Below, in pieces: positions 35,066 through 44,255 of a DNA stretch of 64,000 nt (positions within the stretch are counted from its first letter, which is position 1; each line of letters starts with the position of its first letter). The stretch lies in the NCBI RefSeq assembly GCF_009429125.1, contig NZ_CP045529.1, forward strand, positions 3,844,001 through 3,908,000, given 5' to 3'. The notes beneath the pieces were generated by a model that had not been told where the DNA came from, did not search any database, and saw nothing but the letters and a program-made list of their open reading frames with translations. This stretch comes from Luteimicrobium xylanilyticum. GTDB lineage: Bacteria; Actinomycetota; Actinomycetes; Actinomycetales; Cellulomonadaceae. The position numbers were made by a program, and so were the translations under genes.

Positions 35066-36100
35066 CTACTTCGCGGGGACGGGCGCTGTGGTGCCGCGCG
35101 GCCGGAGCACCGGCGTCGAGTCGAGAAAGCTCGCCTTCGGCTGACCGTCGATCACGTCGAAGAGCCGGCGTGCCACGTGCGCGCCGTAGCGCGTCACGTC
35201 GTGGCTCAGCGCGGACAGCCGCGGGTAGGTCGCCTCGCAGAGAGGCGAGTCGTCCCACGCGATGATCGACAGATCGTCCGGCACCCGGACGCCGAGCTCG
35301 CTCGCCACGCCCAGACCGGCGAGCGCCATCACGTCGTTGTCGTAGATGAACGCCGTCGGGCGGTCTGCCCCCGCGGTCAGCAGCGAGCGCGTCGCTGCCG
35401 CCCCCTGGTCGGGGGTGTAGTCCGTCCGGACGACGACACCCTCCACGCCGAGGCGCTCGGTCTCGTCCCGGAACGCGCCGTCGCGGATGAGCGTGTGCCC
35501 GAAGCCTTCGACACCGGCGACGCGCGCGATCCGCCGGTGACCCACGGCGTGCAGGTACCGGACCGACTGGCGGATGGCGGCGGCGTCGTCGGTCCACACG
35601 TTCATGAGGCCGTTCGCGAGCGTCGGGTCGCCGACGACGACCACGGGCAGCGCGTCCGGCTCCGCGAGGAGCGCGACGCGCGGGTCGTCGACGCGAGGGT
35701 CGACGCACACGACGCCGTCGACCCGGCGCGCGGCGCGCCAGGTGCGGTAGGTCGCGAGCTCGACCTCGAGCGTCGGGACGACCTGCAGCAAGAGCCCGTA
35801 GGACCGCTTCTCGAGCTCCGACTCGATGCCCGCGATGAACTGCATGTAGAACGACTCGACCCCTAGGGTCGACGGGTCGCGGGCCAGCACCAGACCGACG
35901 GTCTCGGTCTTGGCACCCGAGAGCGAACGCGCGGCCGACGACGGCTGCCAGCCCAGCTCCGACGCGACGGCGAGGATCCGCTCCCTCGTCTCGCGCGAGA
36001 CGCCAGGCCTGTTGTTGAGTGCGTACGAGACCGCACCCGTCGACACGCCCGCCCGCCGTGCGATGTCCGCGATCGTGATCCGGGCCACCGTGTCGCTCAC
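35066..36100 (-). CDS. LacI family regulator of the mannan locus
   Basis: 344 residues. The DNA-binding headpiece is ITIADIARRAGVSTGAVSYALNNRPGVSRETRERI, with hinge ARSLSGAKTETVGLVL, and the rest is a periplasmic-binding-type sugar domain (YDNDVMALAGLGVASELG, DDLSIIAWDDSPLC). It lies between the importer operon and the esterase/GH5 operon and most probably binds the TGAAGCGCTTAA sites at 34957, 40804 and 44265. The stop codon TAG lies inside GCGAAGTAG, a core seen in other intergenic stems. GTG 36100 is the annotated start; its ribosome site is poor and GTG 36088 is possible. Confidence 0.9.
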   Translation of the reverse strand: MSDTVARITIADIARRAGVSTGAVSYALNNRPGVSRETRERILAVASELGWQPSSAARSLSGAKTETVGLVLARDPSTLGVESFYMQFIAGIESELEKRSYGLLLQVVPTLEVELATYRTWRAARRVDGVVCVDPRVDDPRVALLAEPDALPVVVVGDPTLANGLMNVWTDDAAAIRQSVRYLHAVGHRRIARVAGVEGFGHTLIRDGAFRDETERLGVEGVVVRTDYTPDQGAAATRSLLTAGADRPTAFIYDNDVMALAGLGVASELGVRVPDDLSIIAWDDSPLCEATYPRLSALSHDVTRYGAHVARRLFDVIDGQPKASFLDSTPVLRPRGTTAPVPAK

Positions 36101-36162
36101 TCTCCGCTCGTCGTCGCCGGGCCTCGAACCCGACCACGGTCAGGGTATCGGTGGCGCGGCGG

Positions 36163-36180
36163 CGAGCGGACGTCCGCTCG
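36163..36180. promoter_or_regulatory. 18-bp palindrome upstream of lacI
   Basis: CGAGCGGACGTCCGCTCG is perfectly symmetric and lies at the -35 distance from a -10-like TACCCT (36147-36142, minus strand), about 63 bases before the lacI start. It is unlike the mannan operator, so it may be another factor's site or part of termination. Confidence 0.4.
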
Positions 36181-36189
36181 GAGCGCGCA

Positions 36190-36220
36190 GGAGCCCGGCC
36201 CCGCGAGGGGACCGGGCTCC
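36190..36220 (-). terminator. Terminator after esterase gene
   Basis: GGAGCCCGGCCCC-gcgag-GGGACCGGGCTCC, a 13-bp stem with one mismatch, begins 10 bases past the esterase stop on the minus strand and separates that operon from lacI. Confidence 0.7.
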
Positions 36221-36230
36221 GGCGGGGTGC

Positions 36231-37307
36231 TCAGCGTCGCGGGTGTGCCGCGAAGAACTCCCACAAGAGCGCGCTCGCGCTGATCTCGTGCGTGACGATC
36301 CCGTTCTCCGACTGGTCGGCGGACGTTCCGGGCCACGTGTGGCCGCCGCCGGACACCCGGTAGAGCTCGACGTCCGCACCGCCGTCGCAGCGGGAGTACG
36401 CGAACCGTGTGACGTGCTCGCTCACCACCGTCGACGACGGCCCGACGCGGCAACCGTCCAGGCGCGCCCACGTCTGGACCGCGACGGGGACGGTGTACCC
36501 CCAGCGCAGGTCGGTGCTGCCCTGGTACGGGTTGGTGTAGTCGGCGTCACCGTGGAACTCGATCACGGGGACGGGACGTGACGGACGGCAGTCCGCGACG
36601 TCGGGCACGCTCGTGTCGATCGGCGACGGGCGCCCCGCACGCAGCCCGGCCACCGTCCCGACGGCCGCGAACTGGTCCGCCCGCTCGCACGCGAGCGCCG
36701 AGGCCATGCGGGCGCCGCCCGAGTACCCGGTCGCGTAGACCCGGTCGCGGTCGACGCACGCCTTTCCGCCGAGCTGCGAGGCGACGGCGCTGAGGAAGGC
36801 GACGTCGTCACGGGCGCCGGCCGGAGGGAGCTGGCCGGCCGTGGTCGGGACGCCCGGCACGTTCCAGGCGAAGCCGCCGTTCAGTGCGATCGCGGCGGTC
36901 GGCTCGGCCACCACGAAGCCCTTCGCGTCGGAGAGCGCGTCGAACCCGCTGATCCCGGCCTGGGCTGCGCCGTCGGCCCCGGACCCGTGCAGGTCGAGCA
37001 CGAGGCCCGTCGGCGAGGCAGGGGCACGGTGGCCCCGGGATGCAGCGGCGGCGGGGACGTGCACCCGCACCTGGTAGGTCGCGCCGTCGTACCTGACGGG
37101 GACCTCCTGCGTGCCCGCCGCCAGTGACGGCGTGCAGCGCGCGGGCACGCTGCCGCCGTGCCCGTGCCCGACAACGGCCGCACCGCCCGTCCCCGTGCCC
37201 ACCACGCCCGTGAGGCTCGTGGCGGCGAGCACCAGGCCACCGATGCCGGCGCCCACGCGGCGCCTCGCCGTCAGCCGACGCGTCGCCCGCTCCGTCGTCT
37301 TCTTCAT
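36231..37307 (-). CDS. Secreted PHB-depolymerase-type esterase
   Basis: 358 residues: signal sequence (VGAGIGGLVLAATSLTGVV), then an alpha/beta-hydrolase of the Esterase_PHB/LpqC group, related to CE1 carbohydrate esterases. The nucleophile is in YATGYSGGARMAS, Asp in IEFHGDADYTNPY and His in SGGGHTWPG. As it is translated from the GH5 mannanase message (ATG 37307 overlaps the GH5 stop as ATGA, with GGGAG 8 bases upstream), a role in removing acetyl or feruloyl groups from mannan is likely, though not proven. Confidence 0.87.
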   Translation of the reverse strand: MKKTTERATRRLTARRRVGAGIGGLVLAATSLTGVVGTGTGGAAVVGHGHGGSVPARCTPSLAAGTQEVPVRYDGATYQVRVHVPAAAASRGHRAPASPTGLVLDLHGSGADGAAQAGISGFDALSDAKGFVVAEPTAAIALNGGFAWNVPGVPTTAGQLPPAGARDDVAFLSAVASQLGGKACVDRDRVYATGYSGGARMASALACERADQFAAVGTVAGLRAGRPSPIDTSVPDVADCRPSRPVPVIEFHGDADYTNPYQGSTDLRWGYTVPVAVQTWARLDGCRVGPSSTVVSEHVTRFAYSRCDGGADVELYRVSGGGHTWPGTSADQSENGIVTHEISASALLWEFFAAHPRR

Positions 37308-40300
37308 CGCTTCGCTCCCTTCAGGACGTACAGCCACGCCGAGCCGTGCGCCGGCGCGTAGGTGCGGTCGCCCGCGTAGTCGAGCGACAGCCGGACCGTG
37401 CCCGGGGTCGGCGGCGCCGTGATCCTGACGATCGCGCGGCCCTTCGCGAGCGCCGCGGTCCCCATGGGGACTCCGTCCTCGTCACGGACCGTCACGGTCC
37501 CGGTGGCGGTGCCACGGAGCCCGAGGACCTGCGCGACCACCTCGGCGCGGTCACCCGAGCGCACGACGGGCGGGACCGCGAGCGCGAGCACCACGGACCC
37601 GGCGGTGCCCGTCGTCGGGGTCGTGCGGACCGCGCGGACGTCGTCGACGTCCAGCACGCCCGTCCCAGAGCCGCCGAGGTAGAACGACAGCTGGGTGACC
37701 GAGGTGAGGTCGAGCGGGCCCTCGCCGGACGCCCAGGACGGCGGCGCGAACGCGTCGAACGGGACGGTGACGACACCTGCCGCGGCCGGGCCCTTGGTCG
37801 CGAGCGTCGCCTCGTAGTAGGCGCCGTTCGCGACGATCTGCACGCTGAGGCTCTGCCCCGCGCCGAGCTTGCTGCGGTCGAGCCACAGGGACAGGCCGTC
37901 GTAGCCCCACCAGTCCTGCGCCGTCGAGAACGTGCGCGTCACGCCCGCGTAGCCGGGCGAGCCCAGGTCGTAGGTCAGGCGCAGCGCGTCGCCGTGCCCG
38001 CTGCCCGCTCCCGACGGCGTGAGGGTCGGCGCGATCGCCCCGCCGCCGGTGTTGCGCACGTAGGCGGCCGCGACGGCGGCATCGGTCGAGTAGGACTCGA
38101 AGTCGTCCGCGGTCGTCGGGGTCGTGGGCCGGGTGGCCGTCGTGAAGGACACGACCTTCGAGGTCGTCGTCCCGGCCCCGTTCACCGCCGTGACCTGCCA
38201 GTAGTAGCGGGCGGACTCGTCGAGCGCGACGGACGGCGTGAAGCTCGTGCCGCTCGTCTCCGTGGTCGCGACCGGATCACGCAGGTCGGCGTGCCGCGAG
38301 AGCGTGACTCGGTAGACGGCGGTTCGCGCCGCCGGCTTCCAGGTCAGCGCGGGCACACCGCGCACGTCCGCAGCACCGTCGGCCGGCGCCTTGATCGTGA
38401 CCGGGCCCGGGGCGGCGACGCCGTCGGCCGCGCTCGCGAGGAGCCGGAGGTCACCGAGCTGCTGCACCCACTCGGGCGTGCTGCCGTCGGGCCAGGTCAC
38501 GCGCACGTGCCGCACGCCGGACAGGCCGCGGACGGTGTACGCATCCTTGGTCCAGCTCCCGCCGACCGTGCCCGGGGTCACGGCGACCGCGGGGGTGACG
38601 TCGCGCCAGGTGGTGCCGTCGTCCGACACGGCGAACGCGAGCGGCTCGGCGGCCTGGTCGGGCCAGTAGTACGCGGTCGCGTCGAAGCCGGTCAGACCCT
38701 GCGGGGCGTCCGACGACGACACCGTCCACTCGGCCGACCCGGCGCCCGCGGAGGTGCGGGTCGCGCGACCGGTATCGCCGCCGAAGAGCGTGGCGTTGCC
38801 CGTGTCGGTCCCGACCGTCGCCGTGTGGGCGGACGTCAGGGACAGGTCGTCGAGCGGGTCGGCGAGCACGGCCTCGTCCGGGGTGGCGCGCAGGGCGACC
38901 CGGGTCAGGCCCGTGTACGTCGCGGCGGCGCCGGACGGCCAGGTCACGCGCAGGCGGTCGGAGCCCGCCGGTGCGTCGGCGGTGACGGTCCAGCGGCCGT
39001 CGCCCGCGGCGGTGACCCGTGCGGTCAGGGTCGTCCAGGTCCCGCCAGAGCTCCCGGCCTGCACGGTGAGCGCAGGGGTGGCATCCGCAGCGACGGACAG
39101 CTCGGCCGAACGCAGGCCCGGTGCCGACCATGTCGCCGTGCCGCCGTCGGTGCTGGTGGGGACCACGACGGCGTCCTCGCCGAGCGGGTGCACCGCGAGA
39201 CCCTGGTGCGCCGCGAGCGGTGTGAGGCTGCCGACCGCGTCGACCGCGAGCTGCTCGCCCTCGCCCACCGATACCGGGTCGGACGCCGGCCCGTGGGTGC
39301 CGTCCGCCGCGACGGGCACGACCCGATAGGTCGCGGCACCCTGCGTCGCGGTGTCGAGCCAGGCGGCGTCGCCCACCGGGTCGGCGGTGAGGGTGGTCCA
39401 GGACGCGCCCGCCTGGCGCTGGACGAGGTAGCCCGTGGCGCCGGTCGCGCCGCGCCAGGCCAGACGGTGCAGCCCGTAGTCGCTGGTGACCGACGTGACG
39501 AGCGGCGCCCGGGTGATGGTGGGCGTGACCGTGGTGCCGAGCGAGCGGGCGTAGTCCTGCTGCGCGGCGACGTTCGCGCGCATCTTCGCGTCGTCGCCCG
39601 GGTAGTGGATCTGGAAACCGTCGTCGTGCTGGACGAAGCCGGTCGTGTCGTCGTGCGGGAACAGCGACCAGGACAGCATGCCGGTCACGTTCGAGTCGGA
39701 GGCCAGCGCCGGCAGAACGGTGCCGGCAGCGTTCGAGTCGTACTCGCCCGCGATGTACGCCTTCCCCGCGTCGGTGATCGTCTTGGCGTCGGCGGTCACC
39801 TTCGCGACCGTCGGCGAGTAGTAGTGGACGTCGACGACGTCGACCTTGCTCGCGGCGAGCGTGTCCGGGTCGATGTCGAACCGCCGGCCGGCCACGACGA
39901 GCTGGCGGGGAGCCTCGTCCTTGAGCTGGCTCGAGATCGTCTCGATCCAGGACGGTGTCATGCCCTCGAGCTCGTTCCCGAGCTCCCAGCCCAGCACCGT
40001 CGGGTCGTCCTTGAGAGCGAGGCCCGTGTAGGGGTTGACGTGGTCCAGCGCGGTGCGAACGTAGTCCTGGAAGTCCGCGACGATCCGGGGGTCGGAGTAG
40101 AACTGCGGGCAGTCCGCAGACGAGCTCTCGCACAGCCCGTAGGTGCGGGCGAAGTCGCGCAGCCCCCCGTGGTAGTAGGCCCAGTTGTCGGTCAAAGGAA
40201 GGACGAGCCGGATGCCCTTGCTGCCCGCGTAGGCGATCGCGTAGTCGATGGTGGCCCATGCGTCGTCGTTCCAGCCCGCGTCCTCCGACGGGAGGAGAGA

Positions 40301-40723
40301 CTTCGCGTTGCCCGTCGAGACCAGCATGTGCGAGCGGATCACGGTCGCGCCGAGGTCCTTCGCGGTGTCGATCGCATCGCGGATCCGGAAGAAGGTCGGA
40401 TAGTCGACCGTGCCGGGCGGCACGTTCTCGTCGAGCGCGAGCCAGTAGGCGTTGGTCCCGCTGAAGCGGAACGTCTTGCCGTCGAGCTGGAGGTGGGCGC
40501 CGTCGTGGGTGACGAACGTGGTGTTGAGCGACGGCCCGACGCCCGCGCTCGAAGGATCGGTCAGGCTGCTCTCGGTCACTGCTGCTCCTGCTGCGCCGGT
40601 GCCCGCGGCGTGCGCAGCGGTCTCGGCGACGACGGGCGTGCCGACGGCGAGCGCCGCCGTCAGCGCGGCCCCGACCACGGCACGCGAGCGCCGTCGGTCG
40701 GTCCTGCGTGGATGGGTGTTCAT
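37304..40723 (-). CDS. Secreted multidomain GH5 mannanase
   Basis: 1139 residues. Signal peptide to about 37, then a GH5 (subfamily 7-like) barrel (residues about 55-400): acid/base Glu251 in GWELGNELEG and nucleophile Glu327 in YIAGEYDSN; FRFSGTNAYWLAL is the mannanase-type first strand. A long linker of beta-sandwich modules follows, one an Fn3 unit (about residues 790-885). Then comes a CBM11-like module (DDFESYSTDAAVAAAYVRN to LDVDDVRA) and a C-terminal bacterial Ig-like domain. The CBM11-like module is related to that of the GH26 protein at 44348. ATG 40723 has AAGGAG/GGAG upstream. Confidence 0.9.
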   Translation of the reverse strand: MNTHPRRTDRRRSRAVVGAALTAALAVGTPVVAETAAHAAGTGAAGAAVTESSLTDPSSAGVGPSLNTTFVTHDGAHLQLDGKTFRFSGTNAYWLALDENVPPGTVDYPTFFRIRDAIDTAKDLGATVIRSHMLVSTGNAKSLLPSEDAGWNDDAWATIDYAIAYAGSKGIRLVLPLTDNWAYYHGGLRDFARTYGLCESSSADCPQFYSDPRIVADFQDYVRTALDHVNPYTGLALKDDPTVLGWELGNELEGMTPSWIETISSQLKDEAPRQLVVAGRRFDIDPDTLAASKVDVVDVHYYSPTVAKVTADAKTITDAGKAYIAGEYDSNAAGTVLPALASDSNVTGMLSWSLFPHDDTTGFVQHDDGFQIHYPGDDAKMRANVAAQQDYARSLGTTVTPTITRAPLVTSVTSDYGLHRLAWRGATGATGYLVQRQAGASWTTLTADPVGDAAWLDTATQGAATYRVVPVAADGTHGPASDPVSVGEGEQLAVDAVGSLTPLAAHQGLAVHPLGEDAVVVPTSTDGGTATWSAPGLRSAELSVAADATPALTVQAGSSGGTWTTLTARVTAAGDGRWTVTADAPAGSDRLRVTWPSGAAATYTGLTRVALRATPDEAVLADPLDDLSLTSAHTATVGTDTGNATLFGGDTGRATRTSAGAGSAEWTVSSSDAPQGLTGFDATAYYWPDQAAEPLAFAVSDDGTTWRDVTPAVAVTPGTVGGSWTKDAYTVRGLSGVRHVRVTWPDGSTPEWVQQLGDLRLLASAADGVAAPGPVTIKAPADGAADVRGVPALTWKPAARTAVYRVTLSRHADLRDPVATTETSGTSFTPSVALDESARYYWQVTAVNGAGTTTSKVVSFTTATRPTTPTTADDFESYSTDAAVAAAYVRNTGGGAIAPTLTPSGAGSGHGDALRLTYDLGSPGYAGVTRTFSTAQDWWGYDGLSLWLDRSKLGAGQSLSVQIVANGAYYEATLATKGPAAAGVVTVPFDAFAPPSWASGEGPLDLTSVTQLSFYLGGSGTGVLDVDDVRAVRTTPTTGTAGSVVLALAVPPVVRSGDRAEVVAQVLGLRGTATGTVTVRDEDGVPMGTAALAKGRAIVRITAPPTPGTVRLSLDYAGDRTYAPAHGSAWLYVLKGAKR

Positions 40724-40800
40724 GGTGCTCCGCGCTCCTTCGCGTGGGCGGCGGCGGCGCTGGGGCGCTCGCCGGTCGGACGACTGGTCCGCAAGGTCAG

Positions 40801-40829
40801 AACTTAACCGCTTCATTGCATCAGGTCAA
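40801..40829 (-). promoter_or_regulatory. GH5 operon promoter with LacI operator
   Basis: Minus strand TTGACC (40829-40824), exactly 17 bases, TAAGTT (40806-40801). The operator TGAAGCGGTTAA (40815-40804), one base from the consensus, covers the spacer and -10. Confidence 0.8.
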
Positions 40830-40941
40830 CGGTGCCAGACAAATTCGAGCGCGAATGAGTAGGGGACGGAAAGCGCGACAAAGCACTCGCCTCGTCGACG
40901 GAGACGTCGGGTGCCCGCGGTCGAGGCGGGCCATCGTGCCT

Positions 40942-41107
40942 CGCGAAGTAAGCGTCCGCGCGGCCTACTTCGCGGAAAGGGTGACGCGAACGCCGGAGGC
41001 GGGGAGGGCGGAGGGGTGTGCGCGGTCGTGGTCGGGTCTGGCGGGAGCCGAGCGAGGAACGAGCGAGGCGGATGGTAGACCGCGCACACCCCTCCGCCCT
41101 CCCCGCC
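40942..41107. repeat. Two stems between GH26 and GH5 operons
   Basis: CGCGAAGTA (40942-40950) pairs with TACTTCGCG (40966-40974). Further along, a perfect 30-bp inverted repeat has arms 40998-41027 (GGCGGGGAGGGCGGAGGGGT...) and 41078-41107, separated by 50 bases. The pair fills much of the 407-base gap (40724-41130) and should end the GH30-GH26 transcript. The rest of the gap holds the GH5 promoter and nothing else I can identify. Confidence 0.75.
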
Positions 41108-41130
41108 GGACCCGCCACGACCGGTCGAGC

Positions 41131-42573
41131 TCACACGGGCAGACTCCACTGCTGGTTCGTCTGACCGTTGCACGTCCAGACCTGCAGCGGCGTGCTGTCG
41201 GCGCTGTTCTGCCCCGTCACGTCGAGGCACTTCCCGGCCTGCGGGTTGCGCAGGGTCCGGGTGCCGGCGTCGTACGTCCACTGCTGCGCCCCCGACCCGT
41301 TGCAGGTCCAGAGCTGGACGGGCGTCCCGTCGGCGGTCCCCTGGCCGGCCACGTCGAGGCACTTGCCGGAGCTCGTGTTGACGACGGTCCCGGTGCCTGA
41401 CGGCGCAGCCACGGTCCAGGTCTGCGCGACGCCCGTGGCGCACGTGTAGAGCTGCACGACGGTGCCGTCGGCCGTCCCGGACGCCCTGGCATCGACGCAC
41501 TTGCCGGCGAGCCCCGTGATCGAGCCCGTCCGCGCGTCACTGGCACCGCCGCCCGACGAGGGCAACGACAGCTTGCCCTGGTAGAGGACTCGCGGGTCGA
41601 AGTACGTCGACTGGATCTCGGCGTTCGTGTTGTTCCCCTGGAGCTGCTCGGACCAGATCATGAAGTAGGCCCACTTCGGCTGGCTCGCGAGGAACGACTC
41701 GGTAGGCATCTTCCCCATCTCAGCGATGGCCATCGGCTTGCTGCCGGCGATGGACTGGATCTGCTGGTAGTCGCTCGAGCTGGGATAGCTCTTGTACCAG
41801 GCGTCGAGGCTGACGACGTCGACGTATGACGAGCCCGGGTAGTACGTCGACCAGCCTCCGGCGGGGTTGTCCTGCACGTTCCAGACCCAGATGAGGTTGG
41901 TGAGGCCCTTGCTCACGAGGTAGTCGTGGGTGATCCGGTAGAGCTGGGCGCTCTTGGCGCCGTAGCCGCCCCACCAGTTCCAGGTCTCGTTCATCTCGTG
42001 CAGCGGCCTGAAGAGCACGGGGACCCCGGCGTCCTTGAGCTGCTGCAGGTACGGCACGGCCTCCTGGAGCCGGTTCTTCCATGCCGTGTTGAGGCTGGTC
42101 CCGTCGGTGACGACCTGGTCGAACTGCTCGTTGGTGATGCGGGACTTCACGCCGCCGTCGAACGAGCACGAGCTGCCCATGGTGGGCGGGCAGACGTGCC
42201 ACGTGAGCGTGACGAGCGACCCGTTCGCCCACTCCGTCTTCGCCTGGTCGATCACGCGTTGCCGGTTGGCGACGTCGGAGGCGTTGAACATGAGGTCACC
42301 GCCCCAGAGCCCGGGCCACTGGCCCGTGACGTTCTTGACGATCTGGCTGTACTGGTTCGGCTGGGTCGCGGGCTCCTTGTTGTGCTGACCGGCGACGACG
42401 TGGTTCCCGCTGATCGACGCGAGGTAGTCGAGCACCTGCTGCTTCGAGGACGCCGGGAACGCCTGCGCCGGCGCGGTCGCAGCGAGGCCCGCGGCCCCGA
42501 CGACGGCGGCCGTCACCAGACCGGCGGCGACCCGCCGGCGCAGGCCGCCCCGGGCGAGGCGCCCCGCTCTCAC
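41131..42573 (-). CDS. Secreted GH26 mannanase with ricin-B (CBM13) domain
   Basis: 480 residues: signal peptide (VTAAVVGAAGLAATAPAQA), GH26 barrel with acid/base Glu193 in RPLHEMNETWNWWGG and nucleophile Glu285 in PMAIAEMGKMP, Gly/Ser linker, then a three-lobed ricin-type lectin domain with QxW repeats (AQTWTV, AQQWTY, NQQWSL) and GKCLDV turns. It cuts beta-1,4-mannan internally. GTG at 42573 overlaps the GH30 stop (GTGA), so the two secreted enzymes are translationally coupled and share one promoter. Confidence 0.95.
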   Translation of the reverse strand: MRAGRLARGGLRRRVAAGLVTAAVVGAAGLAATAPAQAFPASSKQQVLDYLASISGNHVVAGQHNKEPATQPNQYSQIVKNVTGQWPGLWGGDLMFNASDVANRQRVIDQAKTEWANGSLVTLTWHVCPPTMGSSCSFDGGVKSRITNEQFDQVVTDGTSLNTAWKNRLQEAVPYLQQLKDAGVPVLFRPLHEMNETWNWWGGYGAKSAQLYRITHDYLVSKGLTNLIWVWNVQDNPAGGWSTYYPGSSYVDVVSLDAWYKSYPSSSDYQQIQSIAGSKPMAIAEMGKMPTESFLASQPKWAYFMIWSEQLQGNNTNAEIQSTYFDPRVLYQGKLSLPSSGGGASDARTGSITGLAGKCVDARASGTADGTVVQLYTCATGVAQTWTVAAPSGTGTVVNTSSGKCLDVAGQGTADGTPVQLWTCNGSGAQQWTYDAGTRTLRNPQAGKCLDVTGQNSADSTPLQVWTCNGQTNQQWSLPV

Positions 42574-44141
42574 CGGTCGCTCCAGCTGTAGGTGGCGACG
42601 CCGTCGGCAGGCAGGGTGGCGCGGAAGGTCGCGCTGCCGACCCGCACGGCGAACGCCTGCGTCGCCTTCGCCGTGTTGTGGACGACGACGGCGAGCGACC
42701 CGTCGCGGTTGCGGAAGGCGACGGAGTCGAGCTGTGCCGTCTGGCCGTCGACGTTGTTGACGGACGTGCTCATGATCCGCGTCGCGCCGGGTGTGACGAA
42801 CCGCGAGAACTGGGCGAGCAGGTAGTAGCGCGGGTTGTACGTGACGGCCTTCGTCTTCGAGTCGACCGTGACGAGGCCGGTGCAGGACTCGCAGCCACCC
42901 ACGAACGGGCCGTGGTTCTCGTCGAGCGCGACGTTCCAGGCGGTGACGGACTGCCCCCAGTTGCGCAGGGTGCCGATCGCGTCGTTGATGTCCAGCCCCT
43001 CGCACTCGGTCTCGAGGATCTCCTTGTCCGGGTGCAGCGTCTTGAGCGTGCTCTGGACCGCCGGGTCGCCGTAGTAGCAGTGGTAGGCGGTGCCGTCGAT
43101 CCAGCGCGCAGCCTTGGTCTGGAGCAGCGAGAACGGGTAGTCCGCCTCGGGGCTGCCGTTCACCTGCTCGAGCCGTCCGGCGTCCCACGGGTGCACGGCC
43201 CAGTTGTGGTCGAAGCCCAGGATCTTCGTCTTCAGGCCCGCCTTCTCGATCGCCGGGCCGAGCTTCGCGATGACCTTGGCCGCCTGCTCGACGTCGAGGT
43301 TCGTGCCCGGGTAGTTGCTGCGGTCGAGGGCCTGCGGCTCGTTCTGGACCGTGAGGTAGTCGACCTCGACGCCGGCGGCCTTGTAGGCCTGGAGGAACTT
43401 CACGAGGTAGTCGGCGTACGCCCGGTAGATGCGCGGCGAGTCGATGAGCTTGCCGTCGATCATCGAGTCCGACGTCTTCATCCAGCCGGGCGGGCTCCAG
43501 GGCGTGGCCATGATCGTGAGCTTCGGGTTGAGCTTCTCGGCCTGCCGCAGGAGCGGAAGGATCTGCTCCTCGTCGTGCGCGATCGAGAAGTGCTTGAGCG
43601 CGTAGTCCTTCTGCCCCTTCGGCATGTCGTCGAAGCTGTAGACCGTCCGGGCCAGGTCCGACGCGCCGATCGGCTGCCGCAGGAAGCTGAGGCCGGCACC
43701 TTCGTCCGGGTCGAAGAGCTGGGTCATCGCGGCGTCGCGGTCGGCCTTCGACAGCAGGGACAGGTCGTAGGCCGACGCGTCGGTCAGCGACGCACCGAAG
43801 CCGGTGATCTTCTGGAACCCGATCGTCGGGTCGACCGTGACGGTCGTGCCGGTCGGGAACGCCGACGCGGTGGCGTTCGCCAGGGCGGGGCCGGCCGCTT
43901 TCGTGGCCGACCCGGTGGCAGCCGCGCTCGCGCTCGCGTGGGTGAGCGCGAGGTGCTGGGTGACGGGCGCGGGGTGGTCGGGCGTCGTGACCGACGCGGT
44001 GACCTGGCCGGCGGTCCTGCCTGTGGACTGCGAGGTGTGCGTCCCGGCGTCGGCCGAGCCGCCGGCGAGGAGCGGGACCGCGACGAGCGCCGCGAGCGCG
44101 GCTCCGGTCGCGAGGGTGCGTGTGGTGCGTGTGCTGAGCAT
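42570..44141 (-). CDS. Secreted GH30 glycosidase
   Basis: 523 residues: signal peptide, an Ala/Thr-rich stretch to about residue 75, then the GH30 barrel with its beta-sandwich. Acid/base is Glu268 in TVQNEPQ and nucleophile Glu379 in LETECEG; ITGFGASLTDASAYDL and ATPWSPPGWMKTSDSM are family landmarks. It resembles subfamily 3 (endo-beta-1,6-glucanase), though a subfamily call needs a tree. ATG 44141 has AAAGG 9 bases upstream; an upstream ATG at 44207 is less likely. First gene of a two-gene operon with a GH26 mannanase. Confidence 0.9.
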   Translation of the reverse strand: MLSTRTTRTLATGAALAALVAVPLLAGGSADAGTHTSQSTGRTAGQVTASVTTPDHPAPVTQHLALTHASASAAATGSATKAAGPALANATASAFPTGTTVTVDPTIGFQKITGFGASLTDASAYDLSLLSKADRDAAMTQLFDPDEGAGLSFLRQPIGASDLARTVYSFDDMPKGQKDYALKHFSIAHDEEQILPLLRQAEKLNPKLTIMATPWSPPGWMKTSDSMIDGKLIDSPRIYRAYADYLVKFLQAYKAAGVEVDYLTVQNEPQALDRSNYPGTNLDVEQAAKVIAKLGPAIEKAGLKTKILGFDHNWAVHPWDAGRLEQVNGSPEADYPFSLLQTKAARWIDGTAYHCYYGDPAVQSTLKTLHPDKEILETECEGLDINDAIGTLRNWGQSVTAWNVALDENHGPFVGGCESCTGLVTVDSKTKAVTYNPRYYLLAQFSRFVTPGATRIMSTSVNNVDGQTAQLDSVAFRNRDGSLAVVVHNTAKATQAFAVRVGSATFRATLPADGVATYSWSDR

Positions 44142-44255
44142 GCGAAACCGCCTTTGTTCCGGTGCTGATGCTTCACGTGTGATGTCCCGCCGCGGGGGGG
44201 CGGGCACGAAGGTGCGCTGCGGTGGATCACCTCCTCCGAGAACGACGTCGTCCTC

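Noticed and set aside
37158-37361. Short plus-strand frames around the esterase signal peptide as small genes
   Set aside because: No ribosome site or family motif, and fully overlapped by the supported minus-strand genes.
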